Positions 32,320 to 39,914 of a stretch of DNA of 46,889 nucleotides are shown here, one piece after another (positions within the stretch are counted from its first letter, which is position 1; each line of letters opens with the position of its first letter). The stretch covers positions 1-46,889 of the forward strand of contig CALGAN010000081.1 in the NCBI GenBank assembly GCA_937951875.1. The letters are read 5' to 3'. Source of the stretch: an uncultured Alkalilimnicola sp. (GTDB taxonomy: Bacteria > Pseudomonadota > Gammaproteobacteria > Nitrococcales > AK92). The notes under the pieces are model-generated. The model had not been told where the DNA came from. It worked only from the letters and a program-made list of their open reading frames with translations, and did no database searches. A program made the translations under genes and the position numbers.

Positions 32320-32781
32320 TCAACACTCCACTCTGCCCGAGTCCCGCTTGCGGGAGGACGACCTGCCGGACTCGCCGACCCGCCACCAGGGACGCAGGCC
32401 GGCGGCAGCGCGGGAGCGGGCTTCGACGATCTGCTTGAGGCCCTGTAGCGGCCGGTAGCAATGTTGCGTGGTATGGTCGCGCGCCAGCAGCTGCAGGGCG
32501 CCCGGCATGCGCCAGGGCTGGCTGGCTACCAGCTCCAGCAGACGCGCCAGCCGGCCGTGGCTCACCATGCCGCCGAACAGCGGGCCGAAGGTGGGGAACG
32601 ACAGTTGCAGCTGCGGGTGCAGCGGCACCAGCGGCTCGAGCTGGGGGCTCTCGTTGGCGAGCAGGGCCTGAAGCGAGTCCATGGCATGAATGCGGCCATC
32701 GGCGGCTGTTTCGGCCGGGCTCACGGAAAGTATGATTTCGACCCCATTTCCTGTTCGCATGGCCAAGTCCGTGCAAAGCAT
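32320..32781 (-). CDS. Hypothetical protein
   Basis: A 153-residue protein that I do not recognise. The ATG at 32781 has a strong GGAGGG 9 nt upstream, which supports a real gene. The middle part looks like a folded domain with Leu- and Pro-rich segments: LEPLVPLHPQLQLSFPTFGP, then MVSHGRLARLLELVASQPW and MPGALQLLARDHTTQH. The last 35 residues are Arg-rich and look disordered. There is no signal peptide or membrane segment. It lies 125 nt upstream of the YbaK-type gene on the same strand. A later start at 32682 is possible but has no ribosome site. Confidence 0.6.
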   Translation of the reverse strand: MLCTDLAMRTGNGVEIILSVSPAETAADGRIHAMDSLQALLANESPQLEPLVPLHPQLQLSFPTFGPLFGGMVSHGRLARLLELVASQPWRMPGALQLLARDHTTQHCYRPLQGLKQIVEARSRAAAGLRPWWRVGESGRSSSRKRDSGRVEC

Positions 32782-32946
32782 CCTTTATTTCCCTCCAAAG
32801 TAAAGGGTTGGGTGCGGACGGTACCAGCTGGCGAAGTCTGATGATGATGTCAGCAAAATATTACAGGCAAAATTCGATTGGAATCTACGGAAGCTTTAAA
32901 GTTTTAGTATAGACACAATGAGCGGAATTCGCTCGGGAGCATCGTA

Positions 32947-34020
32947 ATGTCGGAGCAGCCGCCGCGGCACCCGCTCAAGGGCCGGGGTACCAGCAACAAC
33001 GTCGCATCGCGCTTCAACGCCACCGCCACCGAAGCGGTCGACGACGGCTGGGAGCGCGAGCCGGAGCCGTTCAAGCCGCGTACCGAGGTGTTCGCCGATA
33101 CCGCTCGTACCCTCATCAGTTACAACGACTCGCCCGATATTCCTTTCGATCGCTCGATCAACCCCTACAGGGGCTGCGAGCACGGCTGCATTTACTGTTT
33201 CGCTCGTCCCACGCACGCTTACCTGGGACTGTCGCCGGGCCTGGATTTCGAGACCAAGCTGTTCGCCAAGCACGATGCGGCCGCGCTGCTGATCGGCGAG
33301 CTGGGCAAGCGCGGCTATCGACCGGCGCCGATCGCCCTCGGTGCCAATACCGATCCGTATCAGCCGATCGAGCGGCGCCTGCGGATCACCCGCCAGATCC
33401 TGCAGGTGTTGCACGATTGCCATCATCCGGTGTCGATCGTTACCAAATCGGCGCTGATCGAGCGCGACATCGACCTGCTCGCGCCGATGGCCGCGCGGCG
33501 CTTGGCGCAAGTCGCGATCTCCGTCACCACGCTCGATCACGAGCTCAGCCGGCGGCTGGAGCCGCGCGCCACCGCACCGGCGCGGCGGCTGCGCGCCATT
33601 CGTACCCTGAGCGAGGCGGGCATTCCGGTGAGCGTGCTGTTCGCGCCGGTGATCCCGGCGCTCAACGAGCCGGAGATGGAGGACGTGCTGGCGGCGGTGC
33701 GCGAGGCGGGCGCCGAGGCGGCCGCCTATGTGCTGCTGCGGCTGCCGTTGGAGCTCAAGGAGCTGTTCGAGGAGTGGTTGCAGCAGCATGCGCCGCTCAA
33801 GGCCGCGCACGTGATGAGCCTGATCGCTCAGATGCGCGGCGGCAAGGCGTACCAGTCGCAGTTCGGCAGCCGGATGACCGGGCAGGGCGTTTTCGCGCAG
33901 TTAATAGCGCAGCGGTTCCGGCTGGCCTGCAAGCGCCTGGGGTTGAATCAGCGCCGCTTCGAGCTGGACGTTTCCCAGTTCGTGCCGCCGTCGGCGGATG
34001 GGCAGTTGAGCTTGTTCTGA
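32947..34020 (+). CDS. PA0069-family radical SAM protein (SplB-like)
   Basis: A 357-residue radical SAM protein. The 4Fe-4S motif is CEHGCIYC (C-x3-C-x2-C) inside NPYRGCEHGCIYCFARPTH. Further signatures are LGANTDPYQPIERRLRITR, VSIVTKSALIERDIDLL and AVSVTTLD-like QVAISVTTLDHELSRRLEPR. This set is characteristic of the PA0069 group related to spore photoproduct lyase; a DNA-photoproduct role has not been shown for this group to my knowledge. The ATG at 32947 lies after an AT-rich gap. The gene is followed by cytochrome genes 56 nt on, but no functional link is evident. Confidence 0.92.
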   Translation: MSEQPPRHPLKGRGTSNNVASRFNATATEAVDDGWEREPEPFKPRTEVFADTARTLISYNDSPDIPFDRSINPYRGCEHGCIYCFARPTHAYLGLSPGLDFETKLFAKHDAAALLIGELGKRGYRPAPIALGANTDPYQPIERRLRITRQILQVLHDCHHPVSIVTKSALIERDIDLLAPMAARRLAQVAISVTTLDHELSRRLEPRATAPARRLRAIRTLSEAGIPVSVLFAPVIPALNEPEMEDVLAAVREAGAEAAAYVLLRLPLELKELFEEWLQQHAPLKAAHVMSLIAQMRGGKAYQSQFGSRMTGQGVFAQLIAQRFRLACKRLGLNQRRFELDVSQFVPPSADGQLSLF

Positions 34021-34076
34021 GCGCTGTCGTCGCTCGGACTCGAAGCGCGGCGCCGTTTGGCTATGCTTGAAGGATC

Positions 34077-34826
34077 ATGTCATCCATTTCGAAGTCCCAA
34101 CGACCACGCATGAAGCGGTTCGCCGCCGCGATCCGGATGCGCTGCGCGCTGCTGCTGACCGTGGCCGGCACCGCGACCGCGTGGGCCGCGCCGCCGACCG
34201 ACAGCATCGACCAGCGGGTGCTGCCGTGCCTGTCCTGTCACGGCGAGCGGCGGGTGGACTTGCAGGAGGGCTATGTGCCGTACCTGTACGGCAAGCCGGC
34301 TGGCTATCTGTACAACCAGCTGATCAACTACCGCGAGGCGCGCCGCCGCCACCGGACCATGGAATACATGGTGGGGCATCTGTCCGACGAATATCTGTGG
34401 GAGATCGCGCGCTATTTCGCCGAGCGCGATCTGCCTTACCCGGCGCCGGCCGGCGAGCCGGTGAGCGAGGCGCAGCGCGCTCGCGGACGGCAGCTGGTGC
34501 GCGAAGGCGATCCGGCCCGCGACATTCCCGCCTGCCAGTCCTGCCATGGCGAGCGGCTCACCGGTGTGCAGCCCAACACGCCCAGCCTGCTCGGGTTGCC
34601 GCGGATCTACCTGATGGCCCAGCTCGGCGCCTGGCGGGTCGGCACCCGCCGAGCGGCCGCGCCCGATTGCATGCATGTCATCGCCGAGCGGCTGTCGCCG
34701 CAGGACGTGCAGGCCGTCGCGGCTTGGCTGGCGGCGCAGCCGGTGCCGGCCGACCACGCGCCGGCCGCCGAACCCGTGGCCGAGCCGCCGCTGGAGTGCG
34801 GCAGCGTGGCGCTTCCGAGGCCCTGA
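34077..34826 (+). CDS. Di-haem cytochrome c (c4-like)
   Basis: A 249-residue periplasmic electron carrier with two c-type haem sites, CLSCH (51-55) and CQSCH (153-157). A signal peptide covers about residues 12-38 (hydrophobic core CALLLTVAGTATAWA). Each haem domain ends in a pattern typical of cytochrome c4: YLYNQLINYREARRRH ... DEYLWEIARYFA and YLMAQLGAWRVGTRR ... DVQAVAAWLA. The chosen ATG lies close to a GAAGGA; another in-frame ATG at 34110 would give a shorter leader and is also possible. The next cytochrome gene starts 2 nt after the stop, so the two proteins probably work in one electron-transfer chain. Confidence 0.9.
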   Translation: MSSISKSQRPRMKRFAAAIRMRCALLLTVAGTATAWAAPPTDSIDQRVLPCLSCHGERRVDLQEGYVPYLYGKPAGYLYNQLINYREARRRHRTMEYMVGHLSDEYLWEIARYFAERDLPYPAPAGEPVSEAQRARGRQLVREGDPARDIPACQSCHGERLTGVQPNTPSLLGLPRIYLMAQLGAWRVGTRRAAAPDCMHVIAERLSPQDVQAVAAWLAAQPVPADHAPAAEPVAEPPLECGSVALPRP

Positions 34827-34828
34827 GC

Positions 34829-35998
34829 ATGCGTCGCAAGCTGTTGTCGGTACTGGTTCTGTTCGGAATGCTGCTGAGCGCGGTCGCCGCCGCGGCCTCG
34901 CCCGAGCAGATTGAGCGCGGTCGGTACTTGGCGCGCGCCGGCAATTGCGCCGGCTGCCATACCGCGCCGGGCGGCGCCGATTTCGCCGGAGGCCGGGCGG
35001 TGCACAGCCCGTTCGGCACCTTCTACGCGCCCAATATCACCGCCGACCCGGACACCGGCATCGGCCGCTGGAGCGTGGAGCAGTTCCGGCAGGCGCTGCA
35101 GCGGGGCAGGCGTCCCGACGGCTCGGCTCTGTACCCGGCTTGCCCCTATCCGAACTTCACCCGGGTGCACGCCGCCGACATCGACGCCATCTACGCCTAT
35201 CTGCGCTCGCTGCCGGCGGTGCGCCAGAGCAACCCGCCGCATGACCTGGCGACGCTGGCGTCGCTGCGGCCGCTGATGCGGGTCTGGCAGTGGCTGTACT
35301 TCTCGCCGGGCGAATTCCGGCCCGATCCCGCCAAGAGCGAGCGCTGGAACCGTGGCGCCTATCTGGTGGAGGGCCTGGGGCACTGCAGCGCCTGCCACGC
35401 CGAGCGCAACCTGTTCGGCGCCGAGGACCGCGAGTCCAGCCGGGGTGGGCTGGTGCAGGGCTGGTACGCGCCGTCGCTGTACACGCCTGCCGAGGCTGGC
35501 TTGCAGGGTTGGCCGCTGGAGCGGGCGGCGGCGCTGCTGCGCCACGGCAAGGCCGGCGACGCCTCGACCATGGGGCCGATGGCGGATGTGGTGTTCAACA
35601 GCCTGCAGTACCTGGACGAGGCCGACATCCTCGCCATGGCCGAGTATCTGCGCTCGCTGCCCGAGCGGCCGGCGGCGGCGCCCGGCCGGCGGATACGGCT
35701 GTCGCCGCAGCAGCGGGAAGCGGCGCTGGCGCTGGGGAGCAAGGTGTATGGCGAGCACTGTCGGGACTGCCACGGCGAGGCTGCGCAGGGCAGCGAGGTC
35801 GCCCCGCGCTTGGCCGGCAACCGGGTGCTGACCATGGACGACCGCACCAACCTGGTCCAGATCATCCGCCAGGGCGGTTATCCGCCCAGCACCCAAGGCG
35901 ATCCGCGGCCTTTCGGCATGCCGCCGTTCCATGCGCTCAGCGAACGCGAGCTGGACGCGGTGATCCTCTACCTGCGCGAGCAGCCGGGCAATCCGTGA
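34829..35998 (+). CDS. Tri-haem cytochrome c (alcohol dehydrogenase cytochrome subunit-like)
   Basis: A 389-residue periplasmic cytochrome with three haem sites: CAGCH (40-44), CSACH (186-190) and CRDCH (311-315). A signal peptide is seen at about 1-23 (LLSVLVLFGMLLSAVAAAA). Sequences such as FGTFYAPNITADPDTGIGRW, GAYLVEGLGHCSACHAERN and GMPPFHALSERELDAVILY are those of the cytochrome subunit of membrane PQQ-alcohol or aldehyde dehydrogenases. No dehydrogenase gene is adjacent, so the electron donor is unknown. The ATG at 34829, just 2 nt after the previous gene, is preferred over a much longer open frame that starts in the radical SAM region, because it begins with the signal peptide. Confidence 0.92.
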   Translation: MRRKLLSVLVLFGMLLSAVAAAASPEQIERGRYLARAGNCAGCHTAPGGADFAGGRAVHSPFGTFYAPNITADPDTGIGRWSVEQFRQALQRGRRPDGSALYPACPYPNFTRVHAADIDAIYAYLRSLPAVRQSNPPHDLATLASLRPLMRVWQWLYFSPGEFRPDPAKSERWNRGAYLVEGLGHCSACHAERNLFGAEDRESSRGGLVQGWYAPSLYTPAEAGLQGWPLERAAALLRHGKAGDASTMGPMADVVFNSLQYLDEADILAMAEYLRSLPERPAAAPGRRIRLSPQQREAALALGSKVYGEHCRDCHGEAAQGSEVAPRLAGNRVLTMDDRTNLVQIIRQGGYPPSTQGDPRPFGMPPFHALSERELDAVILYLREQPGNP

Positions 35999-36738
35999 GC
36001 CACGCCAGGCGGCGCTTCTCGGCCAAGCGCCCGTCGCCGGGCGGGAAATGCTCAGCCGCCCTGTTGTGAGTAAAAATGCGAATGATTATTATCTGCTAGG
36101 CGCTGCTGACCGGCCCGGCATGGTCGATGCCGGCGCTTGCCCCCGGCCAGATCGAGGCGTTCGGCCTGACCGACGGCGACGAAGCGCTGGCCATCGCCTA
36201 TCTCGTCAATCCGTTACACTACGGTACCCCGGATGGGTTGTGGACCAAGGCGATCGGGTTCCTGTTCGGCCCACTGTCGACCGGCGGGTCGGTCACCGGC
36301 TGCCTGATCTGGAACATCCGTACTGTGAAGGAACGCCGGTAGCCGCCTGGGCGAGCGCCGGTGTCGAAGGATTTGGTCCATGAGCGTGACGGCATCGAGG
36401 CGGCCGAGACGCGGGGAGTATCCGCGCAATGGGTACTTACGCGCGCTCGTGCCGGAAGCTCCCGCGGAGCGGACGGCGGGTCCGCGTGCCGCCGCGCCCG
36501 TTAATGGCGGCCGCCCTTATCGTCATAAGGGCGGTCGGATCGAGGACTTCTGCTTCCGTTGCGGCGAAGGGCGCGTGGCGCGGATTCGCGCCGCTTACGT
36601 AAGCGGCAGCCCGCCGCAGCACGCGCATGCGCCTTTCCCGCGAGCGCTCGGCCCTGACGACCGTCTCTGGCTGACGGTGCGGTTGTGGAGCGGAGAGGTA
36701 AACCACGCTGCCTGGGCGTTGCGCTGAATGTAGTCGAA
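35999..36738. other. Intergenic stretch with Fur-box-like site, no clear gene
   Basis: About 740 nt lie before tonB. A Fur-box-like sequence is at 36075-36093. A 71-codon frame (36127-36342) reads LYFGPL-type hydrophobic residues such as KAIGFLFGPLSTGGSVTG but has no clear ribosome site or family. A longer frame at 36380-36727 is Arg-rich and looks non-coding. Confidence 0.45.
36075..36093. promoter_or_regulatory. Putative Fur box
   Basis: AATGCGAATGATTATTATC matches the 19-bp Fur consensus at 12 positions and stands out in GC-rich DNA. It precedes tonB by about 650 nt, which is unusually far. Iron regulation of the tonB operon or of a small upstream transcript is plausible. Confidence 0.6.
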
Positions 36739-37503
36739 ATGCAGAACAGAACTCCTACGATGTCCGGATGGCGGTTTCCGGTGGTCTTGCTGGCGGTGGC
36801 CGGCGCCCATGCCGCGGTGCTGGCGGCGGCGCTGGCGCTGGACTCGTCCAAGCCGCAAAGGCTCGAATTGCCGACCATTCAAGGTGTGATCATCCAGGCG
36901 CCGCCGGCCGAAGTGGTGCAGGCGCCTTCCGCCCGCGAAGCGCAGCCGGTGGTGGAACAGCCCAAGCCGGAACCCAAGCCCGAGGTCAAGCCGGAGCCCA
37001 AGCCGAAACCGAAGCCAGAGCCGAAACCAAAGCCTAAGCCCAAGCCGAAGCCCCAACCGCAGCCGGCGCCGCCGGTGGAAGCGCCGCCCTCGGAGCGGGC
37101 GATCACGGTCGAGTCGGAGGCGGCGCCGGAACCGATCGCCGAATCGGCGCCGCCGGCCGCCGCGGCGCCGAGCGCGGCCGTGCCGGGCGCGGAGGACAAG
37201 GATGCGCTGGGCGCTCCGGTGGAGCTGCCGCGTTCCGACGCCGCCCACCTCAACAACCCGGCGCCGGCTTATCCGCGGCTGTCGCGTCGCGCTGGCGAGG
37301 AGGGAACGGTGCTGCTGGATGTGCTCATCCTGCCGGACGGCACGGTCGGCGATATCCGCATCAAGGTCTCCAGCGGTTACCGGCGGCTGGATGAATCCGC
37401 GCTCGAGGCAGTCAGGAAATGGCGCTTCATACCCGCCAAGCAGGGCGGCAAGCCCATTGCTTACTGGTACGTGCAACCGGTGGTGTTTTCGCTACAGCAA
37501 TAG
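36739..37503 (+). CDS. tonB: TonB energy transducer
   Basis: TonB spans the periplasm and passes proton-motive energy to outer-membrane receptors for iron complexes and vitamin B12. The protein has 254 residues. The N-terminal anchor is about 11-35 (WRFPVVLLAVAGAHAAVLAA, with the functional His inside). A Pro/Lys/Glu-rich spacer follows (about 75-115), made of KPEPKPEVKPEPKPKPKP-type repeats. The C-terminal receptor-binding domain covers about 170-254: YPRLSRRAGEEGTVLLDVLI, DGTVGDIRIKVSSGYRRLDE and WRFIPAKQGG. The start at 36739 is uncertain; 36760 (MSGWRFP) is an alternative and neither has a strong ribosome site. exbB and exbD follow closely, forming one operon. Confidence 0.95.
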   Translation: MQNRTPTMSGWRFPVVLLAVAGAHAAVLAAALALDSSKPQRLELPTIQGVIIQAPPAEVVQAPSAREAQPVVEQPKPEPKPEVKPEPKPKPKPEPKPKPKPKPKPQPQPAPPVEAPPSERAITVESEAAPEPIAESAPPAAAAPSAAVPGAEDKDALGAPVELPRSDAAHLNNPAPAYPRLSRRAGEEGTVLLDVLILPDGTVGDIRIKVSSGYRRLDESALEAVRKWRFIPAKQGGKPIAYWYVQPVVFSLQQ

Positions 37504-37525
37504 CTTGTAATCGAGGTATTTTTTC

Positions 37526-38263
37526 ATGGAAACCAATCCCTACGGTTTCGCGGCTCTTTGGGAGCAGGGCGACCTGATCATCAAGGGCGTGGCCGTTCTG
37601 CTGCTGCTCATGTCCATCGCTTCCTGGACCGTGATCGTGCTGCGCACCTGGGGCTTGCTGCGCCTGCGGCGGGCGGTTCGCGGCGCGGCCGATTTCTGGC
37701 ACGCCCAGAGCTTTGGCGAGGGGCTGCGGGTGCTCGGCGAGGCGGGACCGTTCAATCCGTTCCGTCAGCTGGCCGAGGAAGGCCAGGCGGCGCGCGACCA
37801 CCACGCCAATCACCAGAACGACCTGCACGGCGACTTGCCGTTGGCCGACTGGCTGACCGCTTGCTTGCGCGGCGCCATCGACGAGAGCGTCGAGCGGCTG
37901 CAGCGGGGGCTGCCCATCCTCGCTTCGGTGGGGTCCACCGCGCCTTTCATCGGCCTGTTCGGTACCGTGTGGGGCATCTATCACGCGCTGGTCGGCATCG
38001 GCGTGTCGGGGCAGGCCAGCATCGACAAGGTGGCCGGCCCCGTGGGCGAAGCGCTGATCATGACCGCGTTCGGCCTGGCCGTGGCCATCCCAGCGGTGCT
38101 CGGCTACAACGCCCTAACCCGCGCCAACAAGAGCGTGCTCAGCAAGCTCAACCGCTTCGCTCACCAGTTGCACGCCTATTTCCTGACCGGCGCGCCGCCG
38201 ACCCGGACGGTGGCGACGGCCGAGGTGCGCAAGATCGAGCCGCGCGGCAAGGAGATCGGCTGA
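37526..38263 (+). CDS. exbB: ExbB proton-channel subunit
   Basis: ExbB forms with ExbD the inner-membrane proton channel that energises TonB. The protein has 245 residues of the MotA/TolQ/ExbB family. Transmembrane helices are at about 15-35 (IIKGVAVLLLLMSIASWTVI), about 130-150 (LASVGSTAPFIGLFGTVWGI) and about 175-195 (EALIMTAFGLAVAIPAVLGY). The family motif GSTAPFIGLFGTVWGIYHAL is intact. It starts 22 nt after tonB and ends 1 nt before exbD. Confidence 0.96.
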   Translation: METNPYGFAALWEQGDLIIKGVAVLLLLMSIASWTVIVLRTWGLLRLRRAVRGAADFWHAQSFGEGLRVLGEAGPFNPFRQLAEEGQAARDHHANHQNDLHGDLPLADWLTACLRGAIDESVERLQRGLPILASVGSTAPFIGLFGTVWGIYHALVGIGVSGQASIDKVAGPVGEALIMTAFGLAVAIPAVLGYNALTRANKSVLSKLNRFAHQLHAYFLTGAPPTRTVATAEVRKIEPRGKEIG

Positions 38264-38264
38264 G

Positions 38265-38675
38265 ATGGCGTTCGGCAACGGATTCGACGACGACGAGGTG
38301 ATGAGCGAAATCAACATGACGCCTCTGGTGGACGTCATGTTGGTGCTGCTCATCATCTTCATCATCACGGTGCCGGTGCTGACGCACTCGGTGAAGCTCG
38401 ATTTGCCGCGGGCCGAGAACACGCCCAACGAGATCAAGCCGGAGACGGTGAGCGTCTCGGTGACCGCCGACGGCGTGCTGCACTGGAACGACACCGTCGT
38501 CAGCGAGGAGGAGCTCGAGCAGCGGCTGAAGATCGCGGCGTCGCAGCCGCAGCAGCCGGAGATCCATATCCGTGGCGACCGCAAGGTCGACTACGAGCAC
38601 GTCATCAAGGTGATGGCGGCTGCGCAGCGCGCCGGCTTGCAGAAGCTGGGGTTCGTGACCGATCCGGGGCAGTGA
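38265..38675 (+). CDS. exbD: ExbD proton-channel subunit
   Basis: ExbD carries the proton-binding aspartate of the TonB motor. The protein has 136 residues. The N-terminus MSEINMTPLVDVMLVLLIIF contains the conserved aspartate (in PLVDVMLVLL) inside the single membrane helix. The periplasmic domain follows, with VDYEHVIKVMAAAQRAGLQK near the end. It starts directly after exbB. A hairpin overlapping the stop codon may end the operon. Confidence 0.96.
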   Translation: MAFGNGFDDDEVMSEINMTPLVDVMLVLLIIFIITVPVLTHSVKLDLPRAENTPNEIKPETVSVSVTADGVLHWNDTVVSEEELEQRLKIAASQPQQPEIHIRGDRKVDYEHVIKVMAAAQRAGLQKLGFVTDPGQ

Positions 38676-38684
38676 CCCCGGTTT
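38664..38684 (+). terminator. Terminator-like hairpin overlapping the exbD stop
   Basis: CCGGGG-CAGTGA-CCCCGG followed by TTT. The exbD stop TGA lies in the loop. The short U-run makes it a moderate candidate; it could serve the convergent tetR gene as well. Confidence 0.5.
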
Positions 38685-38688
38685 GGCC

Positions 38689-39285
38689 TCAGTGAGGCTG
38701 CTCCTCGTCGCGGACCTGTTTCAGCCCGTAAAGTTCGGCGACGATGCGCTCGCCGGCGGCGCGCGCGTCCTGCAGGTAGCTGTGGTCGCCGGTGATCTGA
38801 ATCATCGCCTGGGCGCCCTCGGACAGCAGCAGGAATTGCCGCGCCAGGCTGCGCGCCTGGGGGAAACCCTGCGCCTCCAGGGCGTTGGTCACCGCATCCT
38901 CCACCTCCCGCTTGTGGCGTGCCGCCATCTGGTGGATCGGATGCGCCGGGTCGCTGAACTCCACCGCCAGCTTCTGAAACGGGCAGCCGCTGTACTCGGG
39001 GACGTTGACGAACTGTTCGAGATAGTCGAACACCGCGCTATGCCGCTCAAGCGGGGTTTTCGAGCTGTCCTGCAGGATCGTGCGCAGGCGTTCCATGTGC
39101 TGCTCGTGCAGGCGCTCGGCGGCGGCCAGGATCAGATCCTCCTTGGACTTGAAATGGGAGTAGAGCGTCATTTTCGCCACGCCCGCCTGGGCCAGTAGCT
39201 TGTCGATGCCGGTGGTGTGGCAGCCGCTCTTGAAGAACAGCTCGATCGCCATCTCCAGCAGCTGTTCGCGTTTACTCAGTGCCAT
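38689..39285 (-). CDS. TetR/AcrR-family transcriptional regulator
   Basis: A 198-residue TetR-type repressor. The DNA-binding domain is residues 5-50: REQLLEMAIELFFKSGCHTT, then GIDKLLAQAGVAKMTLYSHF with the recognition helix, and KSKEDLILAA. The C-terminal ligand domain contains two cysteines-plus-acid segments around EYSGCPFQKLAVEFSD. It has the general form of regulators that respond to electrophiles or small organic compounds, but no ligand can be assigned. Three copies of an ACAGA-N4-TCTGT-like site lie upstream (39323, 39496, 39531), so it probably regulates itself and a divergent transcript. The neighbour downstream is the convergent exbD. Confidence 0.92.
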   Translation of the reverse strand: MALSKREQLLEMAIELFFKSGCHTTGIDKLLAQAGVAKMTLYSHFKSKEDLILAAAERLHEQHMERLRTILQDSSKTPLERHSAVFDYLEQFVNVPEYSGCPFQKLAVEFSDPAHPIHQMAARHKREVEDAVTNALEAQGFPQARSLARQFLLLSEGAQAMIQITGDHSYLQDARAAGERIVAELYGLKQVRDEEQPH

Positions 39286-39322
39286 TGCCGAACTCTCCTC
39301 GGATCTCGCCGTACTCTACCCA

Positions 39323-39338
39323 TACAGATTGGTCCAGG
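39323..39338. promoter_or_regulatory. TetR operator-like half site
   Basis: TACAGA-TTGG-TCCAGG keeps the left arm of the two better sites; the right arm is degenerate. It lies 38 nt upstream of the tetR start. Confidence 0.4.
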
Positions 39339-39397
39339 CGAGAGCTTGGCAGGCTCCCCACGAGGGCTGCCTGGGCGGGCGAGCCGAAATAAAGAAA

Positions 39398-39455
39398 GGG
39401 GCCTGCAGAAGGTTGGGGGGAGGAAGGACCCAGGGAGGAGGAGGGTGCAGGCCCC
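39398..39455 (-). terminator. 10-bp inverted repeat with purine-rich loop; minus-strand terminator candidate
   Basis: GGGGCCTGCA (39398-39407) and TGCAGGCCCC (39446-39455) are perfectly complementary and enclose a 38-nt G/A-rich loop. On the minus strand the hairpin is followed by TTTCTTTATTT, as in an intrinsic terminator. It lies between the operator dyads and the tetR start, so it could attenuate tetR or end a short RNA. Confidence 0.5.
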
Positions 39456-39495
39456 TATGAAACCGGTACATCCTCCGTGTCGTGCTCAGTCCCAA

Positions 39496-39511
39496 TACAG
39501 ACAGGTCTGTA
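39496..39511. promoter_or_regulatory. TetR operator-like dyad 1
   Basis: Perfect TACAGA-CAGG-TCTGTA inverted repeat. Its centre is 35 bp from dyad 2, close to three helix turns. Confidence 0.7.
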
Positions 39512-39530
39512 CGGCAGTGATTATGCACTA

Positions 39531-39546
39531 AACAGACGGGTCTGTA
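39531..39546. promoter_or_regulatory. TetR operator-like dyad 2
   Basis: ACAGA-CGGG-TCTGT inverted repeat, same arms as dyad 1 except the outermost pair. Confidence 0.68.
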
Positions 39547-39914
39547 TAGAGGGCGTGCAAGGGGTGACGCCGGCCTGTCGCTAGCCGCCACGGGGCGGCT
39601 GGGCACGAGCGACGACGCGCTCTCCTCGATCCCGGGCTGTATTTCCGGAGCCGGGCCAGCGAGGATATGGAGCGCTACCGTATCAGCGGTCGCGAGGAGT
39701 ACGTCGGGCAGCTTTCGCCCCCTCGGTCTGCGCGACGTGGCGTTCCCCGGGCCGTGAAGGCGCAACGGCCAGATTCCGTATCTCGATGAGTGGACTGATG
39801 ATGAGCTACCAAGGCATGGCCCGGCCGAAGCCGGCGCAGGCCGACGATCCGCTGTTCCCCACCGCCTCGCCGCCGCGCAAGCGGGGAGGCCGTCGCCCTG
39901 GGAGAGTCGCCGCG

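Larger units (their letters stand above)
39286..39914. other. Long regulatory-looking intergenic region
   Basis: About 630 nt between tetR and the HtrA-like gene. It contains three TetR-operator-like dyads and a 10-bp inverted repeat enclosing a purine-rich loop (39398-39455). 39550-39785 has no gene I can support. Confidence 0.6.

Noticed and set aside
34067..35998. Single 643-residue protein spanning both cytochromes
   Set aside because: The first part is out of frame with the di-haem cytochrome. The real second gene begins with its own signal peptide at 34829.
36380..36727. 115-codon frame before tonB as a gene
   Set aside because: Arg/Pro/Gly-rich, no ribosome site of note, no recognisable domain; treated as non-coding.
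39550..39785. Possible coding fragment (LYFRSRASEDMERYRISG in one frame)
   Set aside because: The stretch looks protein-like for about 30 residues, but it has no start or ribosome site and I cannot assign a family.
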